Shown here in pieces: positions 15,975 to 26,692 of a DNA stretch of 64,000 nt. The notes below the pieces were generated by a model, which worked only from the letters and a program-made list of their open reading frames with translations, searched no databases and was not told the DNA's origin. The DNA is taken from assembly GCA_963792815.1 (NCBI GenBank), contig CAWBXR010000001.1, positions 1-64,000 of the forward strand, written 5' to 3'. Position numbers and translations under genes: made by a program. The stretch is from JARRPM01 sp963792815. Its GTDB lineage: Bacteria; Pseudomonadota; Gammaproteobacteria; Pseudomonadales; Halieaceae. The stretch's first letter is position 1; each line of letters begins with the position of its first letter.

Positions 15975-18653
15975 ATGACTCATGTCACCTGTACCCAAAA
16001 AAAATCCCTTTCCCGGGCGATTGCTGTTGCACTGGCTGCGATAGTCAGCGGCTCTGTCCATGCACAACTCGAGGAGGTGATAGTGACCGCGCAGAAACGT
16101 GCGGAATCCGCTCAGGATGTGCCTATTGCCATCACTGCCTTCGATGCCGATGCCCTGACAGCCAAGCAGATCACCGGTTTCGCAGACATGCGCTTTGCCG
16201 CGCCCAACGTCAGCTATACCAAGGCAAACTTCACGGGTAACAACTTCGCCATTCGCGGGGTCGGCACCAACCTGGTCGCCGCTTCCGCGGACAACGGGGT
16301 GGGTGTACATATCAACGAGGTGCCATTGATTTCGCCGCGGCTGTTTGAAACCGAGTATTTCGATGTGGAACAGGTGTCGGTATTGCGCGGCCCCCAGGGC
16401 ACGCTATACGGGCGCAACTCCACTGGCGGTGCCGTTAACATGATTACCAACAAGGCCAGCATCGATGACGGCCTTACCGGCAATTTCGAGGGTCAATACG
16501 GCAACTACGACCACACGAGAGCGAATGGTTTCATCAACGTCCCGCTGGGCGATCAGTTCGCAATGCGCTTCGCCGGCCTCTGGCTGGACCGCGACGGCTA
16601 CACCGACAACCTGTATACCGGTAACAATATCGACGGGCGCGATCAGTATGCCCTGCGCAGCTCGTTCAACTGGAGTCCCGGTGAGAAAACTACCTTTGAT
16701 TTGATGGTTTCCTATTTCGACGAGGATAGCACCCGCACCCGCAGCCAGAAGATCATGTGTCACAATGATCCCAGCGCCCTGCTTGGCTGCCTCCCCGACA
16801 AACTCGATTTCGACCAGCCCAACCCGTCCTCTACGCTGGCCAATATTCTCAGCTCAGACGCGGTGCTTGGACCACTGGGGGCATTCCAGTTCGGCTCCAA
16901 CGAGCGCAGCCTGTCACCCAGGGATTATCGCAAGGTGTATGCCGACCGGGATCCCAAGTACGAGGCCGACGAGACCCTGGTGATCCTGCAAATGAATCAC
17001 CAGCTGGACAACTACACCCTGTCGGGTATCGCGAGTTACCAGGATACTACCGTTGATTCGCAGATGGACTACCAGTGGAATGTGGGACCCCAGACCGACA
17101 TACCGGCCCTGTTCCCTGTGGTGGCACCCGAGAGCTATGCCGCCCGCTTCACCGAGGGCTGGCCGATCTCGGGGCCGTCGAAGAATTCGACCGGGAGTAT
17201 CGGTGGTCATATCAATGACGTGAGTCCTGGCTTCGAAGCTTATGACCAGTCCAACCAGAATACCACCCAGTACACCCTGGAGGGTCGCATACTGTCCGAT
17301 TTCGAAGGTCCCTGGAACTTCCTGCTGGGCGGCTTTTACATGGATGTTGATATCGATAACCAGTACTGGGTGTTTGCGACCGGTTTCGACTATTTCAGCC
17401 CGGCCTACGCCGCCGCTGTTTTAGGCCAGGACGGCGCCGGCTGGGTGGCGCCGCAGTTCAATAACACGACCGATGACTACACGATCGAATCGGAGGCCAT
17501 TTTCGGGGAGGTCTACTACCAGTTCACCGATACCCTGAAGCTGACCGTCGGCGCGCGCTACACCATTGACTCCAAGGAAATCAAGGACCGGCAGTTCTTG
17601 CTGAACAGGGATGCAACTACGAATGCGCCGATCATCCAGGCGCTCGATGCGGACCTGCCCATTCCCGTGGCCCAGCGCGACACGGATAAAGAATGGAAGG
17701 AGTACACCGGCAGGATCGTGCTGGACTGGAATATGTCCGAGGACAGCCTGGTATACGGCTCGATTTCCAGGGGCTACAAGGGAGGTGGCTTCAATCCGCC
17801 CTTCGACCCCATCGAATTTCCCGGCACGGCAACGGAGTTCGAACCCGAGTTTGTCTACGCCTATGAGGTGGGATTCAAGAACACTCTGCTCAACAACACC
17901 CTGCAGGCTAACCTGACTGCGTTTTACTACGACTACCAGGATATGCAGATCTCCAAGATCGTGAACCGCACGTCCTTCAACGAGAACACTGACGCCGAGA
18001 TCTATGGAGCTGAGACCGAGTTCGTATACGCACCGGATGAGCACTGGCTGTTGAATGCCAACGTCGCCTACCTGCACAGTGAGGCGGTAGGATTCGAGAG
18101 TATCGATACCCGCGACCCCACCGCGGGGAACCCTGATGTCACCCTGATCAAGGATCTGTCGAATGCGTCAAACTGCATCGTCGATCTGGATCCGGCGACC
18201 TTCGCTGCCGTGGTCGGCTCGCAGTTCAGCTCCTGTTCGGCCCTGACCGAAGCCGGTCTGCCGGTATCGGGGGGCATATCCCAGGACCTGGATGGCAATC
18301 AGTTGCAGAACTCTCCCGAGTGGTCAGTCAGCATCGGGGGCCAGTACACCTTTATCCTGCCCCGGGATTATCAACTGTCGATGCGGGTGGATTACTACTG
18401 GCAGGATTCAATGTACGCGCGCCTGTTCAACCTGCCGGTGGATAAAATCGACAGCTGGGATGTTTGGAATGCCCAGGCGAACCTGAGCGCACCAGAAAAC
18501 AACTGGTATGTGCGCGCCTTCGTCAGGAACATAATGGACGACAGTAACCTGGTAGGTATGTATCTTACCGATCCGTCCTCAGGCCTGTTTACCAACGTGT
18601 TCACTATCGAGCCAAGAACCTACGGTCTAGCGGTTGGGTACAACTTTAACTGA
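15975..18653 (+). CDS. TonB-dependent outer-membrane receptor
   Basis: An 892-residue outer-membrane barrel importing a large or hydrophobic ligand with TonB energy. The start at 15975 gives a signal peptide (cleavage near SVHA). A TonB box follows (EEVIVTAQ), then the plug domain with RGVGTNLVAASADNGVGVHINEVPL and VEQVSVLRGPQGTLYGRNSTGGAVNM. The beta barrel runs to the terminal aromatic residues of YGLAVGYNFN. The first 26 residues of the longer frame are not signal-like. It belongs to the Fe-siderophore-named superfamily common in marine degraders; the lack of ferric-siderophore hallmarks and its neighbours suggest an organic ligand. It lies upstream of the MMPL cluster, separated by about 250 bases. 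Confidence 0.9.
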   Translation: MTHVTCTQKKSLSRAIAVALAAIVSGSVHAQLEEVIVTAQKRAESAQDVPIAITAFDADALTAKQITGFADMRFAAPNVSYTKANFTGNNFAIRGVGTNLVAASADNGVGVHINEVPLISPRLFETEYFDVEQVSVLRGPQGTLYGRNSTGGAVNMITNKASIDDGLTGNFEGQYGNYDHTRANGFINVPLGDQFAMRFAGLWLDRDGYTDNLYTGNNIDGRDQYALRSSFNWSPGEKTTFDLMVSYFDEDSTRTRSQKIMCHNDPSALLGCLPDKLDFDQPNPSSTLANILSSDAVLGPLGAFQFGSNERSLSPRDYRKVYADRDPKYEADETLVILQMNHQLDNYTLSGIASYQDTTVDSQMDYQWNVGPQTDIPALFPVVAPESYAARFTEGWPISGPSKNSTGSIGGHINDVSPGFEAYDQSNQNTTQYTLEGRILSDFEGPWNFLLGGFYMDVDIDNQYWVFATGFDYFSPAYAAAVLGQDGAGWVAPQFNNTTDDYTIESEAIFGEVYYQFTDTLKLTVGARYTIDSKEIKDRQFLLNRDATTNAPIIQALDADLPIPVAQRDTDKEWKEYTGRIVLDWNMSEDSLVYGSISRGYKGGGFNPPFDPIEFPGTATEFEPEFVYAYEVGFKNTLLNNTLQANLTAFYYDYQDMQISKIVNRTSFNENTDAEIYGAETEFVYAPDEHWLLNANVAYLHSEAVGFESIDTRDPTAGNPDVTLIKDLSNASNCIVDLDPATFAAVVGSQFSSCSALTEAGLPVSGGISQDLDGNQLQNSPEWSVSIGGQYTFILPRDYQLSMRVDYYWQDSMYARLFNLPVDKIDSWDVWNAQANLSAPENNWYVRAFVRNIMDDSNLVGMYLTDPSSGLFTNVFTIEPRTYGLAVGYNFN

Positions 18654-18830
18654 TTGCCATAGACCGTGCGCCATGGCCAACTCGAACCTTCCTGCCCTGA
18701 TCGAGCGCGTTGAGTTACAGAGCCTGCGGTCTTGCAGCGCAGAGATGCTGACCAGACTTTTGCCAAAGTAAATTTTGCCAGTTTACTTGATGCTGTCCAG
18801 TAATAGAGTAAGCTAGAGTCAGGTGAAAGT

Positions 18831-18861
18831 GTGTATCCCCTCCCGCAGGGGCCGGATACAC
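18831..18861. other. Stem-loop upstream of the transporter cluster
   Basis: GTGTATCC at 18831-18838 and GGATACAC at 18854-18861 are perfect reverse complements with an inner CCCT/AGGGG stem. No T-tract follows on the plus strand, so it is not a textbook terminator. It sits in the 250-base gap before the MMPL gene and may be a leader structure or the end of the receptor transcript. Confidence 0.45.
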
Positions 18862-18942
18862 GCAGTTGGTGACGTGGTAATGATAATCCTATAAAGGAAG
18901 ACCGCGCTGAAAACCATAAGATACAGACTTGCCTTCTTTACC

Positions 18943-21360
18943 ATGCACCATCGCGTGGTGTCCCTGGTCGTCATCGCCGCTATAACCCTGTTTTTTGCAG
19001 CAGGATTGCGCCATGTCGAGTTGCGTACGATCTTCTCGGACCTGCTGCCAAAAAATCATCCCTTTGTGCAGACCTACGCGGATCATCCCAACTTCGGCAA
19101 CCCGCTGACAGTCACGGTAATGATCAAGCGCAAGGACGGGGACATATACAACCCCGAGACATTGCAAAAAGTGTGGAACCTGACCCGGGAGATTGACCTT
19201 GTGCCCGCGGTGGACCATGACCAGATTCTGTCTATCGCCACAGAGAAAGCCCGGTACTCCGAAGCCACCCCTTACGGTATCGAGAGCCAGCCGCTGATGG
19301 GGGACCACGCGCCGGCCAACGACGAGGAAATCGAGGAGTTTCGCAAGCGGGTGGACAAGGCGCCCAATGCCAGGGAATTCCTGATCTCCGGCGACGGGTC
19401 ATCGACGCTGGTGAAGGCAACTTTTATCGAACGCCTGATGGATTACGGCGTGATATTCGAGCACGTGCAGGCACTGGTGGCAAATGAGCGCGACGCCGAT
19501 CACGAGATCTATGTCGCGGGGCAACCCATGCTCACCGGTTGGGTGTACAGCCATGAGAAAGCGATGCTGGGCATTTTCGCGGTCACCGGCGGGGCGCTGC
19601 TTCTTTCGCTGATTCTGTATATGCGCAATATCGCTGGGGTGGTCACGCCCCTCACTACGAGCCTGGTGGCGGGTATCTGGGGCTTCGGCTTCGTGGGCTG
19701 GCTCGGCGATCCCATCGAGCCATTGATCATGGTGGTGCCGCTGTTGCTGGTGGCCCGCTCATTCAGCCACTGTGTGCAGTTTATCGAGCGCTATTACGAG
19801 GTGTACCACACGGTTGGTGACAAGCGCAAAGCTGCGGAGATTTCCCTTGGGGTGATGATGGCGCCGGGAACCCTGGGAATCGTCACCGATGCCGTCGGCC
19901 TTTTCCTGATCATGGTCGCGCCGATACCGGCGATGGAGCGCTTCGCCGTATTTTGCGGTTTCTGGGCCCTGATCCTGATACCCACCAACGTGTTCCTGTC
20001 ACCGCTGATTCTGTCCTTCCTGCCCGAACCGAAGAACGTCGACAATATCATCGGGACCAATAAGACCGGTGGTAGTTTTATGCACAATGCCATACGCGGG
20101 GTCCTGTCGCGCATGGCGACCCTGAGCCATGGCACGCGCGCACCGGTAACAACGGCCGTGCTTTTGGTGTTGACGGCGGTCAGTATCAGCCAGGTAATCC
20201 AGATCAAGGTGGGCAACCCGGTGGAGGGCAGCAGCCTGCTGTGGGAGGACTCGGAATACAACGTTGCCGTGTCGGAGATCAACAAGAAATTCGCCGGCCT
20301 GAATACTCTCGAAGTCGTTTTCGAGGCCAAGGATATCAATAATCCCAGCCGGGTGGCGCGCCAGGCTGACACCGTTTTCTCAATGCTGAAGTTGCAGCGC
20401 ATTCTCGAGAATGCCGAGGTGCCGCCGGTGGCGACGCTGTCCTTCGCCGATTACCTGCCCGAGGCCAATCGCCTGTTCAGCGGTGGTAATCCCAAATGGG
20501 CCCCGCTGGACCACAGCCAGGAGGCGGTCGCCGCTGCCGCCGGGGCGGTGATGGTTGGTACCGGGCCCAAGGCTTTCCTGCATGTTGCAGACTTTGTGCA
20601 GCAAAACGCTACCGTATCCCTGTGGTACAAGGACAATAAACAGGAGACCGTGGACCTGGCGCTGGAGCAGACGCGCGCCGCGCTGGAAGAGATCGGCCTG
20701 GATCATGAGGCGTTTAAAATTCGCCTGGGCACCGGCACGATTGCGCTGCAGCAATCCATCAACGACACGGTGGATTACTACCAGTGGATCATCCTGGGCT
20801 TGCTCAACGTCGTTATTCTCATCACCTGCAGTTACGCCTACCGCTCGGTCGTGGCAGGCATCCTGCTGTTGATACCCGTCAACCTTTCGAACGTTTTACT
20901 CGGTGCCGTGATGGTGCAGATGGGCATAGGCCTCGACGTTAATACCCTGCCAATTGCCGCGATTGGAATCGGGGTGGGTATTGACTACGGCATCTACCTC
21001 CTGAGTCGAATTTGTGAGGAATATCAAGAGTTTGCCGATCACGCAAAGGCTATAGACGACGCCGTGGCGACCACCGGGAAGGCGATTTTCTTCACGGCGA
21101 CTATAGTACTGATTGGTATCCTGCCCTGGTATTTCCTGTCAGGGCTCAAGTTCCTGGCGGATATGGGTCTGCTACTGGTCATGGTAATGCTTATCAATAT
21201 GGTGATTGCCCTGATCGTGGTTCCGTTGCTGGTGTGGTTGATCAAGCCCAAGTTTCTGGGCTACGAAGACCTGCTCGTGGGTGAAGGCGTCGACCTATCC
21301 GAGTACACCATCCCGGATGACCCTGCACACGCTGCAGCAGACCGGCCAGCAACGGCGTAG
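18943..21360 (+). CDS. MMPL-domain RND superfamily transporter
   Basis: An inner-membrane RND transporter of 805 residues or slightly more, with two copies of the MMPL unit. An N-terminal helix is followed by a periplasmic loop and helices 2-6 (from KAMLGIFAVTGGALLLSLIL). A second periplasmic loop follows, then the C-terminal helix bundle with the GIGVGIDYGIYLLSRICEE signature. It resembles HpnN-type proteins that move lipids such as hopanoids towards the outer membrane. The ATG used here has no ribosome-binding site. AAGGAAG at 18894-18900 sits 6 bases before an in-frame CTG at 18907 (LKTIRYRLAFFTMHHR), which extends the protein in a family-like way, so CTG or a miscalled ATG may be the true start. 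It is first gene of the cluster with DUF1329 and DUF1302 proteins. Confidence 0.87.
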   Translation: MHHRVVSLVVIAAITLFFAAGLRHVELRTIFSDLLPKNHPFVQTYADHPNFGNPLTVTVMIKRKDGDIYNPETLQKVWNLTREIDLVPAVDHDQILSIATEKARYSEATPYGIESQPLMGDHAPANDEEIEEFRKRVDKAPNAREFLISGDGSSTLVKATFIERLMDYGVIFEHVQALVANERDADHEIYVAGQPMLTGWVYSHEKAMLGIFAVTGGALLLSLILYMRNIAGVVTPLTTSLVAGIWGFGFVGWLGDPIEPLIMVVPLLLVARSFSHCVQFIERYYEVYHTVGDKRKAAEISLGVMMAPGTLGIVTDAVGLFLIMVAPIPAMERFAVFCGFWALILIPTNVFLSPLILSFLPEPKNVDNIIGTNKTGGSFMHNAIRGVLSRMATLSHGTRAPVTTAVLLVLTAVSISQVIQIKVGNPVEGSSLLWEDSEYNVAVSEINKKFAGLNTLEVVFEAKDINNPSRVARQADTVFSMLKLQRILENAEVPPVATLSFADYLPEANRLFSGGNPKWAPLDHSQEAVAAAAGAVMVGTGPKAFLHVADFVQQNATVSLWYKDNKQETVDLALEQTRAALEEIGLDHEAFKIRLGTGTIALQQSINDTVDYYQWIILGLLNVVILITCSYAYRSVVAGILLLIPVNLSNVLLGAVMVQMGIGLDVNTLPIAAIGIGVGIDYGIYLLSRICEEYQEFADHAKAIDDAVATTGKAIFFTATIVLIGILPWYFLSGLKFLADMGLLLVMVMLINMVIALIVVPLLVWLIKPKFLGYEDLLVGEGVDLSEYTIPDDPAHAAADRPATA

Positions 21361-21410
21361 GAAGGTAGTTAAAGACATAAGCAAAGCACTGTTCCTGAGG
21401 AGGAGCCGAT

Positions 21411-22785
21411 ATGATCATCAAGAAATATGACCATAATTACAGCAGACGATTATTTCTGGACAGAGTCGCAAAGGGCGCTATGGCGGCAGGAGTATTGACC
21501 CCATTATGGCCGCTGATTTCACAGGCGGGAGATATTACCAAAGCCTATCCCGAGGAGCTGCTTTCCATCGATGCCTATACCAAGGGCAAGATTAAAACCG
21601 GAGATTTCATCACCGCTGAGAATGTCGAGCTGGTAAAGGACCTGCTGGACCCCATAGCCTATGTCCAGATCAGCCAGATGGGGCGGCGCGTCAAGATCGT
21701 CCCCACAACCACCGATGTGACAAAGCTCTACCCCCACGAATACCTGGAGGCCACCCTCAGGAACTCTGGCAAGGCAAAAATGGACGCGGACGGCAATGTG
21801 TTCACCACTGAAGGCAAACCCTGGATTGGCGGGAACCCGTTCCCCGACGCCCAGACCGGCACCGAGGCGTTCGCCAATATTACCCTGAGTTGGGGGCGTC
21901 ACGACGAGAATCTGTACGCAATTCGCGATTGGGACATTGGCCCCGACGGCTCAGAGCAATACCAGTACGATTTCTGCTGGGCGGAGAAGAATACCGTGGG
22001 CCTGGTAAATGGCGACAGCCCCTACTGGGCCGGCCACGAGGACAAGCTGCGCTATCAGTCGGTCTGGTTTACTTATCCCAACGATTCACGGGGCACGTCT
22101 TTCCTGAATACCTGGTATTACGACCAGCGCAAGTTCCCCGAATTGTTCGGCTACATTCCCGCATTCAAGCGCGTACGCCGTTTTCCCGTCCAGCCAGCGC
22201 TTCGAGCCACTGGTGCCGGGTATCACCGTGTTCCTGTCTGATGCCTGGGCAGCCGGCGATCCGATGCTTACCTGGGGTAATTACAAGGTCATCGGCCGGC
22301 AACCCATGCTGGGGGCTGTTTCAAACAACTGGATGGGCAACAACGAAAACTATGAGCCGGCTGTGCACGGCGGACCGAAAGGCATTACGTTCTTTGACCA
22401 GACGATGGAATTGATCCCTGAAACCATTGTTGTGGAGGCTGAGCCAACCGGCTACCCGAGGGCGCCAGTGAGCAAGAAGCGGGTCTGGATTGACACACGC
22501 AATATGATGTTTATTGCCTATGTGACCTATGACCGGCGCGGTGAACTGTGGAAATCATTTGAGCCTTCCTTCAGTCAGTATGTACAGGGCGATACGGTCA
22601 AAATGGACGGCGACTACCCGGTCTGGTCCTGGACTCACGTGCACACCCACGACATCCAGACCAATCGCATGAGCCGCTTCTTCCAGGCCAAGGAGGTTCG
22701 GGGAGGCTTCTACTCCGGCTACAACCAGGGTGATCTTTACGACCGCTATATGACCGTGCCCGCAATCCGGCGCCTTGGCAGCTGA
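21411..22785 (+). CDS. DUF1329 outer-membrane-associated protein (copy 1), frameshifted
   Basis: An exported protein of the DUF1329 family, related in fold to LolA/LolB-type lipid-binding proteins and usually encoded beside DUF1302 barrels. The N-terminus YDHNYSRRLFLDRVAKGAMAAG is twin-arginine-like. The frame breaks near 22185-22200; removing one base restores RRFPSSQRFEPL, matching RRFPTNQRFEPL of the intact copy at 30468, and gives 457 residues against its 458. After the shift it continues SDAWAAGDPMLTWGNY and EAEPTGYPRAPVSKKRVWID. Single-base error is the likely cause. AGGAGG precedes the ATG. It probably binds a lipid-like ligand delivered by the MMPL transporter (inference). Confidence 0.85.
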
Positions 22786-22790
22786 TCCAT

Positions 22791-23746
22791 ATGCTCCAGC
22801 GATCTGTCTGTGTTGCGCTGCTGGTCTGTGGGCTCGGGTTGCCGCCGGAAGCCCTGGCTGAGCCAGTCCGGGTGTTCGGGGTACGGCCCATGATGCGCTC
22901 TATGGCTTGTGCCTGGACGGCCAGCAGGGCATAGCCGTGGGCAGCTCCGGGTTTGTTGTCGAGAGCTCTGACGGTGGACAAAGCTGGACGCCCGGGCAGG
23001 GATTCAGTGAACTGGCACTGCTGGACGTCAGCTGTGGCGCCGGTTCAACCCTGGTCGTGGGCCAGCAGGGCGCTGTTTTCAGGTCCGAGGACGGTGTGTT
23101 CAAAGCGGTCGACTCGGGCACGGATGCCCGGCTGTTGAGTGTCGCTAACAGTAGCGATGGCCTTGCCTTCACCGTGGGTAGCTTCGGAACAATTCTGCGA
23201 TCCAGGGACGATGGCGTTAGCTGGGAAGCCCTGCCCGTCGACTGGGAAGCGATTCTGAATGACTTCGTCGAACCCCACCTTTATGCAGTGGATGTGTCCC
23301 CCGCGGGTGTCGTGACAATCGTCGGCGAGTTCGAGCTGGTTATCCGTTCTACTGATGGCGGCCAGACCTGGGAGACAGCACACAAGGGTGAGGCTTCCCT
23401 GTTTGGGCTGAATATGACCGCCGACGGCACCGGCTTTGCTGTCGGACAGGATGGCAGGGTTATCCGGACTGAAGATGGCGGCGTCAGCTGGTCGGAAATA
23501 CCGACGCCTACAGAGGGAATTCTGCTCAATGTCTGGTCGACAACGGATGGCGAGGTACTGATTAGTGGGATTCGCAACCTGCTGCAAAGCAGGGATGGGG
23601 GTGAGAGTTGGGAGTTGCTGGAAGGTGGGGACCTGAATACCGGCTGGTACCAGGGTCTTGTGGTCACCGGCGACGAAAGTATTCCCTCTGCAGCTGCCCT
23701 GTTGGCCGGGCACCACGGAAATGTTCTGCAATTGCAATTGAATTAG
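22791..23746 (+). CDS. Ycf48-like beta-propeller protein, frameshifted near the N-terminus
   Basis: A predicted periplasmic beta-propeller of about 310 residues. The ATG at 22791 opens a clear signal peptide (MLQRSVCVALLVCGLGL...EALA), but the mature sequence (GTAHDALYGLCLDGQQGIAVGSSG) is in another frame. A one-base loss or two-base gain between 22862 and 22890 is needed. Repeats contain Asp-box-like SSDGGQSW, SRDDGVSWEAL, STDGGQTWETA, TEDGGVSWSEI and SRDGGESWELL, typical of Ycf48/BNR proteins. In this cluster type, Ycf48-like proteins sit between DUF1329 and DUF1302 genes and may scaffold the envelope complex. The gap to the preceding gene is 5 bases. Confidence 0.82.
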
Positions 23747-23782
23747 GGCTGTAACTGATAAAAATAGTAAACGGAGAGAGCC

Positions 23783-25613
23783 ATGACTGATAAGAAAACA
23801 GCAACATCTGCGCTACAGGGAGTCGGTCTTATTGCCTTGCTGGTTTCAGCACCGGGAGTAACGGCCGCCGACTGGGATATGTCGGGCTTTATTCGCCAGG
23901 AGGGAGCCTATTCATTGAGTGACGGTGGTCGCGAGAACTACTGGAACCAGGGCGGGAATATCTATAACGGCAAGGAGATAGTTAACTCGCTGGGTATACC
24001 ACAGACTCGTCCCGAATCATTTGAGGAAGACAACGACTGGAACCTCAACATGACCCGGGGTCAGCTCGATATAGACGCAAAATTCAGCGACAGCCTGAAG
24101 TTCGTTGCCAAAGTGCGCGCCCTTTATGCCTGGGACACCTACGATGGTTATGGCGATACCAACTACTTTGAGACGCCGTTGCGCGGCGATTGCGCGACCC
24201 GGCTGGAGGTGTGTGGCGAGGACTACATGATCGACCTCCCGTCTTTTTACCTGGATTGGAACAAGGGTTCATTCTGGCTCAGGGCGGGCAACCAGCAGAT
24301 CGCCTGGGGCGAATCGCTTTTCTTCCGTGTGCTCGATACGCCCAATGGCCTGGACCTGCGTCGCCACTCGGCGCTGGACTGGGCATCGGAGGAATTCTCG
24401 GACAAGCGGGTTCCTGCGCTGGGTGTTCGCGGCAGCTACCAGTTCGACAATGGCTGGGAGCTTGAAGGTTGGACCCAGGAGTTCCAGCCCACGGTTTACT
24501 CCGATGAAAACACGCCCTACAACGTGATCGCCTCGCAGTTCGTGCTAAGGCAGAAGGACGGCTTCGATGAGGTCGACGACGAGTGGAATTTTGGTGCTCG
24601 CATGCAGGGCCAGGTGGGCGAGCTGGGATTGCAGTTCACTTTTACCAGTCGTCGCAACCCGGAGGGCGTGATTCGCTGGGACGCGCTTGGCTTCAATCCC
24701 TTTACCAAGGCCGGCATCCCCGACCCCGGGCATAGGCGATTTATTGGCGCAAACACCCTTTGAGCCCTTTACCGGCCAGGGTGTCTATACCTCCAAAGAG
24801 TGGTGGAATTATGCCGGCAGGTCGCGACTGAACGGCAACCTGCAGCAGGTGCTCGATGATTTCCCGGCGGCACAGTTCCTGACTGACGCCCTCGTCCTGC
24901 CGGCACTGGGACTTCCGCCGGGGACACCGGTGGACAATTATGCGCTGAGTTCAAACGTGCTGGATGCCTTCTTTTCACCGCAGGCGGGCGGGCTCGGTGA
25001 CCTGCGTGGTTATATCGACCGCAGGTACAAGCGTGAGGAGATTTACGGGTTCGGCACGAACTACATGTTCTTCAGCGAGCCTGACTCCCTGCTGGACCAG
25101 TTGATCGTGCGCTTCGAAGCCACCTACACTCCGGATAAAGTATTTACGGACCCGGGGCTGGCCCAGGACTACCTCGAGGAAGACGAATGGGTTACCTCAC
25201 TGGTGTTCGAGAAATACCATCGGTTTTCAGAAAGTTTTCCGGCGACCTACATGGTTTTGCAGTGGATGCACAAGTCTGAAAGTGACCTCTTTGGCAGGAG
25301 CCTGGAAGGATATGGCGGTACTACCAACGAGGCGCCGGGCTGGAAGGGACCGGGTGGACGAGATGGATTCGACGCCATCTCCTTCGCCTTCCAGCAGCCC
25401 TCACCGACGCTTGCATGGCGGACCGATCTTGCCGTTCTGTGGGATCCCAAGGGCGGTTACCTGATCCAGCCTGGAGTTCGCTGGAAGCCCACCGAGGCCT
25501 GGAGCGCTGAGCTGTTTGCCAACTTCATCGGCGGCGAAAGTGACAACCAGAACACCCTGACCACCTTTGATTACGCCGATGAGGTGGCCTTCCGCCTGAC
25601 GTACCAGTTCTGA
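23783..25613 (+). CDS. DUF1302 outer-membrane beta-barrel protein, frameshifted
   Basis: About 609 residues after correction. A signal peptide (cleavage near TAA) is followed by ADWDMSGFIRQEGAYSL and many alternating beta strands (YKREEIYGFGTNYMF and so on), ending in FRLTYQF with C-terminal Phe as in outer-membrane barrels. The frame breaks at the GGG of CCCCGGGC at 24727-24729; removing one G restores IPDPGIGDLLAQTPFEPF. The family is a large barrel of unknown transport role, consistently neighbouring DUF1329. Here it is the likely outer-membrane element of the system. Confidence 0.87.
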
Positions 25614-25619
25614 TTGTAA

Positions 25620-26281
25620 GTGCTGGAACAGATGCCGCAGCAGGGAGAGTGGCTGGCACTACTGATGCTGGGCGGGCCGGTGGTCCTGGTGCTCCTGCTG
25701 ATGTCAGTGGTGGCACTTGCGATAACCCTGTTCAAGTTGATCCAGTTTCGCGGCGTTTCACGCCGCGGGCTGGATCAACTCGATAGCGCGGTCACCCTGT
25801 GGTGCGAGGGTTCTGAAACCGAAGCACCGCCGCTGTGGTGGGCAATCGGTCCGATCTCGCGCCCGTCATTGCAAACGGCATGGCATGGCTCAAGAGCGAG
25901 GGTGTCGATCGTGACACGGCCGCGACGGAGCTCAGCCGGATGGCCCAGCAGATCCTTGCGCGCCTTTCATCACTGCTAGGTGTGCTTGAGCAGGTATCCT
26001 ATCTCGCACCGTTACTGGGTCTGCTGGGTACGGTCCTGGGTATTATCGATGTATTTCATGGGCTGGCAGACCAGGGCTCGAGTGCCAATGCGGGCATGCT
26101 CGCCGGCGGCATCTGGGAGGCCTTGTTGACGACGGCGGTGGGACTGACTGTGGCTATTCCCTTTGCCCTGGTACATGCGGGACTGCAAGCGCGTGTCGAC
26201 TCGCTGCGCACCCGCATGGAAAATATGTTGACCAGATTGTTCACCGCCGGACTTTACAAGCACTCGGCAGCGGCGGGCTGA
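25620..26281 (+). CDS. MotA/TolQ/ExbB proton-channel family protein, frameshifted
   Basis: The inner-membrane stator of an ExbB-ExbD motor. GTG start, about 220 residues. The first helix (LALLMLGGPVVLVLLLMSVVALAIT) is followed by a cytoplasmic domain, then the two conserved helices LAPLLGLLGTVLGIIDVF and EALLTTAVGLTVAIPFALVH. The frame breaks near 25825-25840, where one base appears missing: GSETEA leads into VVGNRSDLAPVIANGMAWL. It begins 6 bases after the DUF1302 stop and is 12 bases from the first exbD, so it is clearly co-transcribed. Proton flow through it would energise the TonB/vWA fusion encoded downstream (inference). Confidence 0.88.
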
Positions 26282-26293
26282 GGGGGCCGGAGC

Positions 26294-26692
26294 ATGCGCC
26301 TGCCAGAGCGCTTGCCGCGCGCCGTCAAGCGGATAAGCCTGACGCCACTTATTGATATCGTTTTTATCCTCCTGCTGTTTTTCATCCTGGAGAGCAATTT
26401 CCTGCGCTTCGGGGAGCTCGCCTTCAATATTCCCAGGCAGGATCAGCCGGGCGAATCGGCAAGCGCTGCGTTAGATCTGCAGGTATTCGAGGACGGCCAG
26501 ATCTGGCTGGATGGACAGACGCTGAAAGCGGCTACCTTTGATGCTTACCTGAAAGACAGAAAGTATGATGCGCAGACACCGGTGTTCATCCGTGCGCAGG
26601 ATACACTCCCGATTCAAATGCTGGTCAATGTCGTGGACATATTACAGCGCCATTCTTTATCAAAACTGCAGATATTGCCGCTACAGGAGTGA
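26294..26692 (+). CDS. ExbD/TolR-type biopolymer transport protein (canonical Asp present)
   Basis: A 132-residue single-pass protein. RISLTPLIDIVFILLLFFIL places the essential proton-accepting Asp at residue 21 of the membrane helix. The periplasmic domain (residues about 55-130) includes LDLQVFEDGQIWLDG and PVFIRAQDTLPIQMLVNVVDIL, typical of ExbD. It couples the ExbB channel to a periplasmic arm. Its stop overlaps the next gene's GTG as GTGA. Confidence 0.9.
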   Translation: MRLPERLPRAVKRISLTPLIDIVFILLLFFILESNFLRFGELAFNIPRQDQPGESASAALDLQVFEDGQIWLDGQTLKAATFDAYLKDRKYDAQTPVFIRAQDTLPIQMLVNVVDILQRHSLSKLQILPLQE

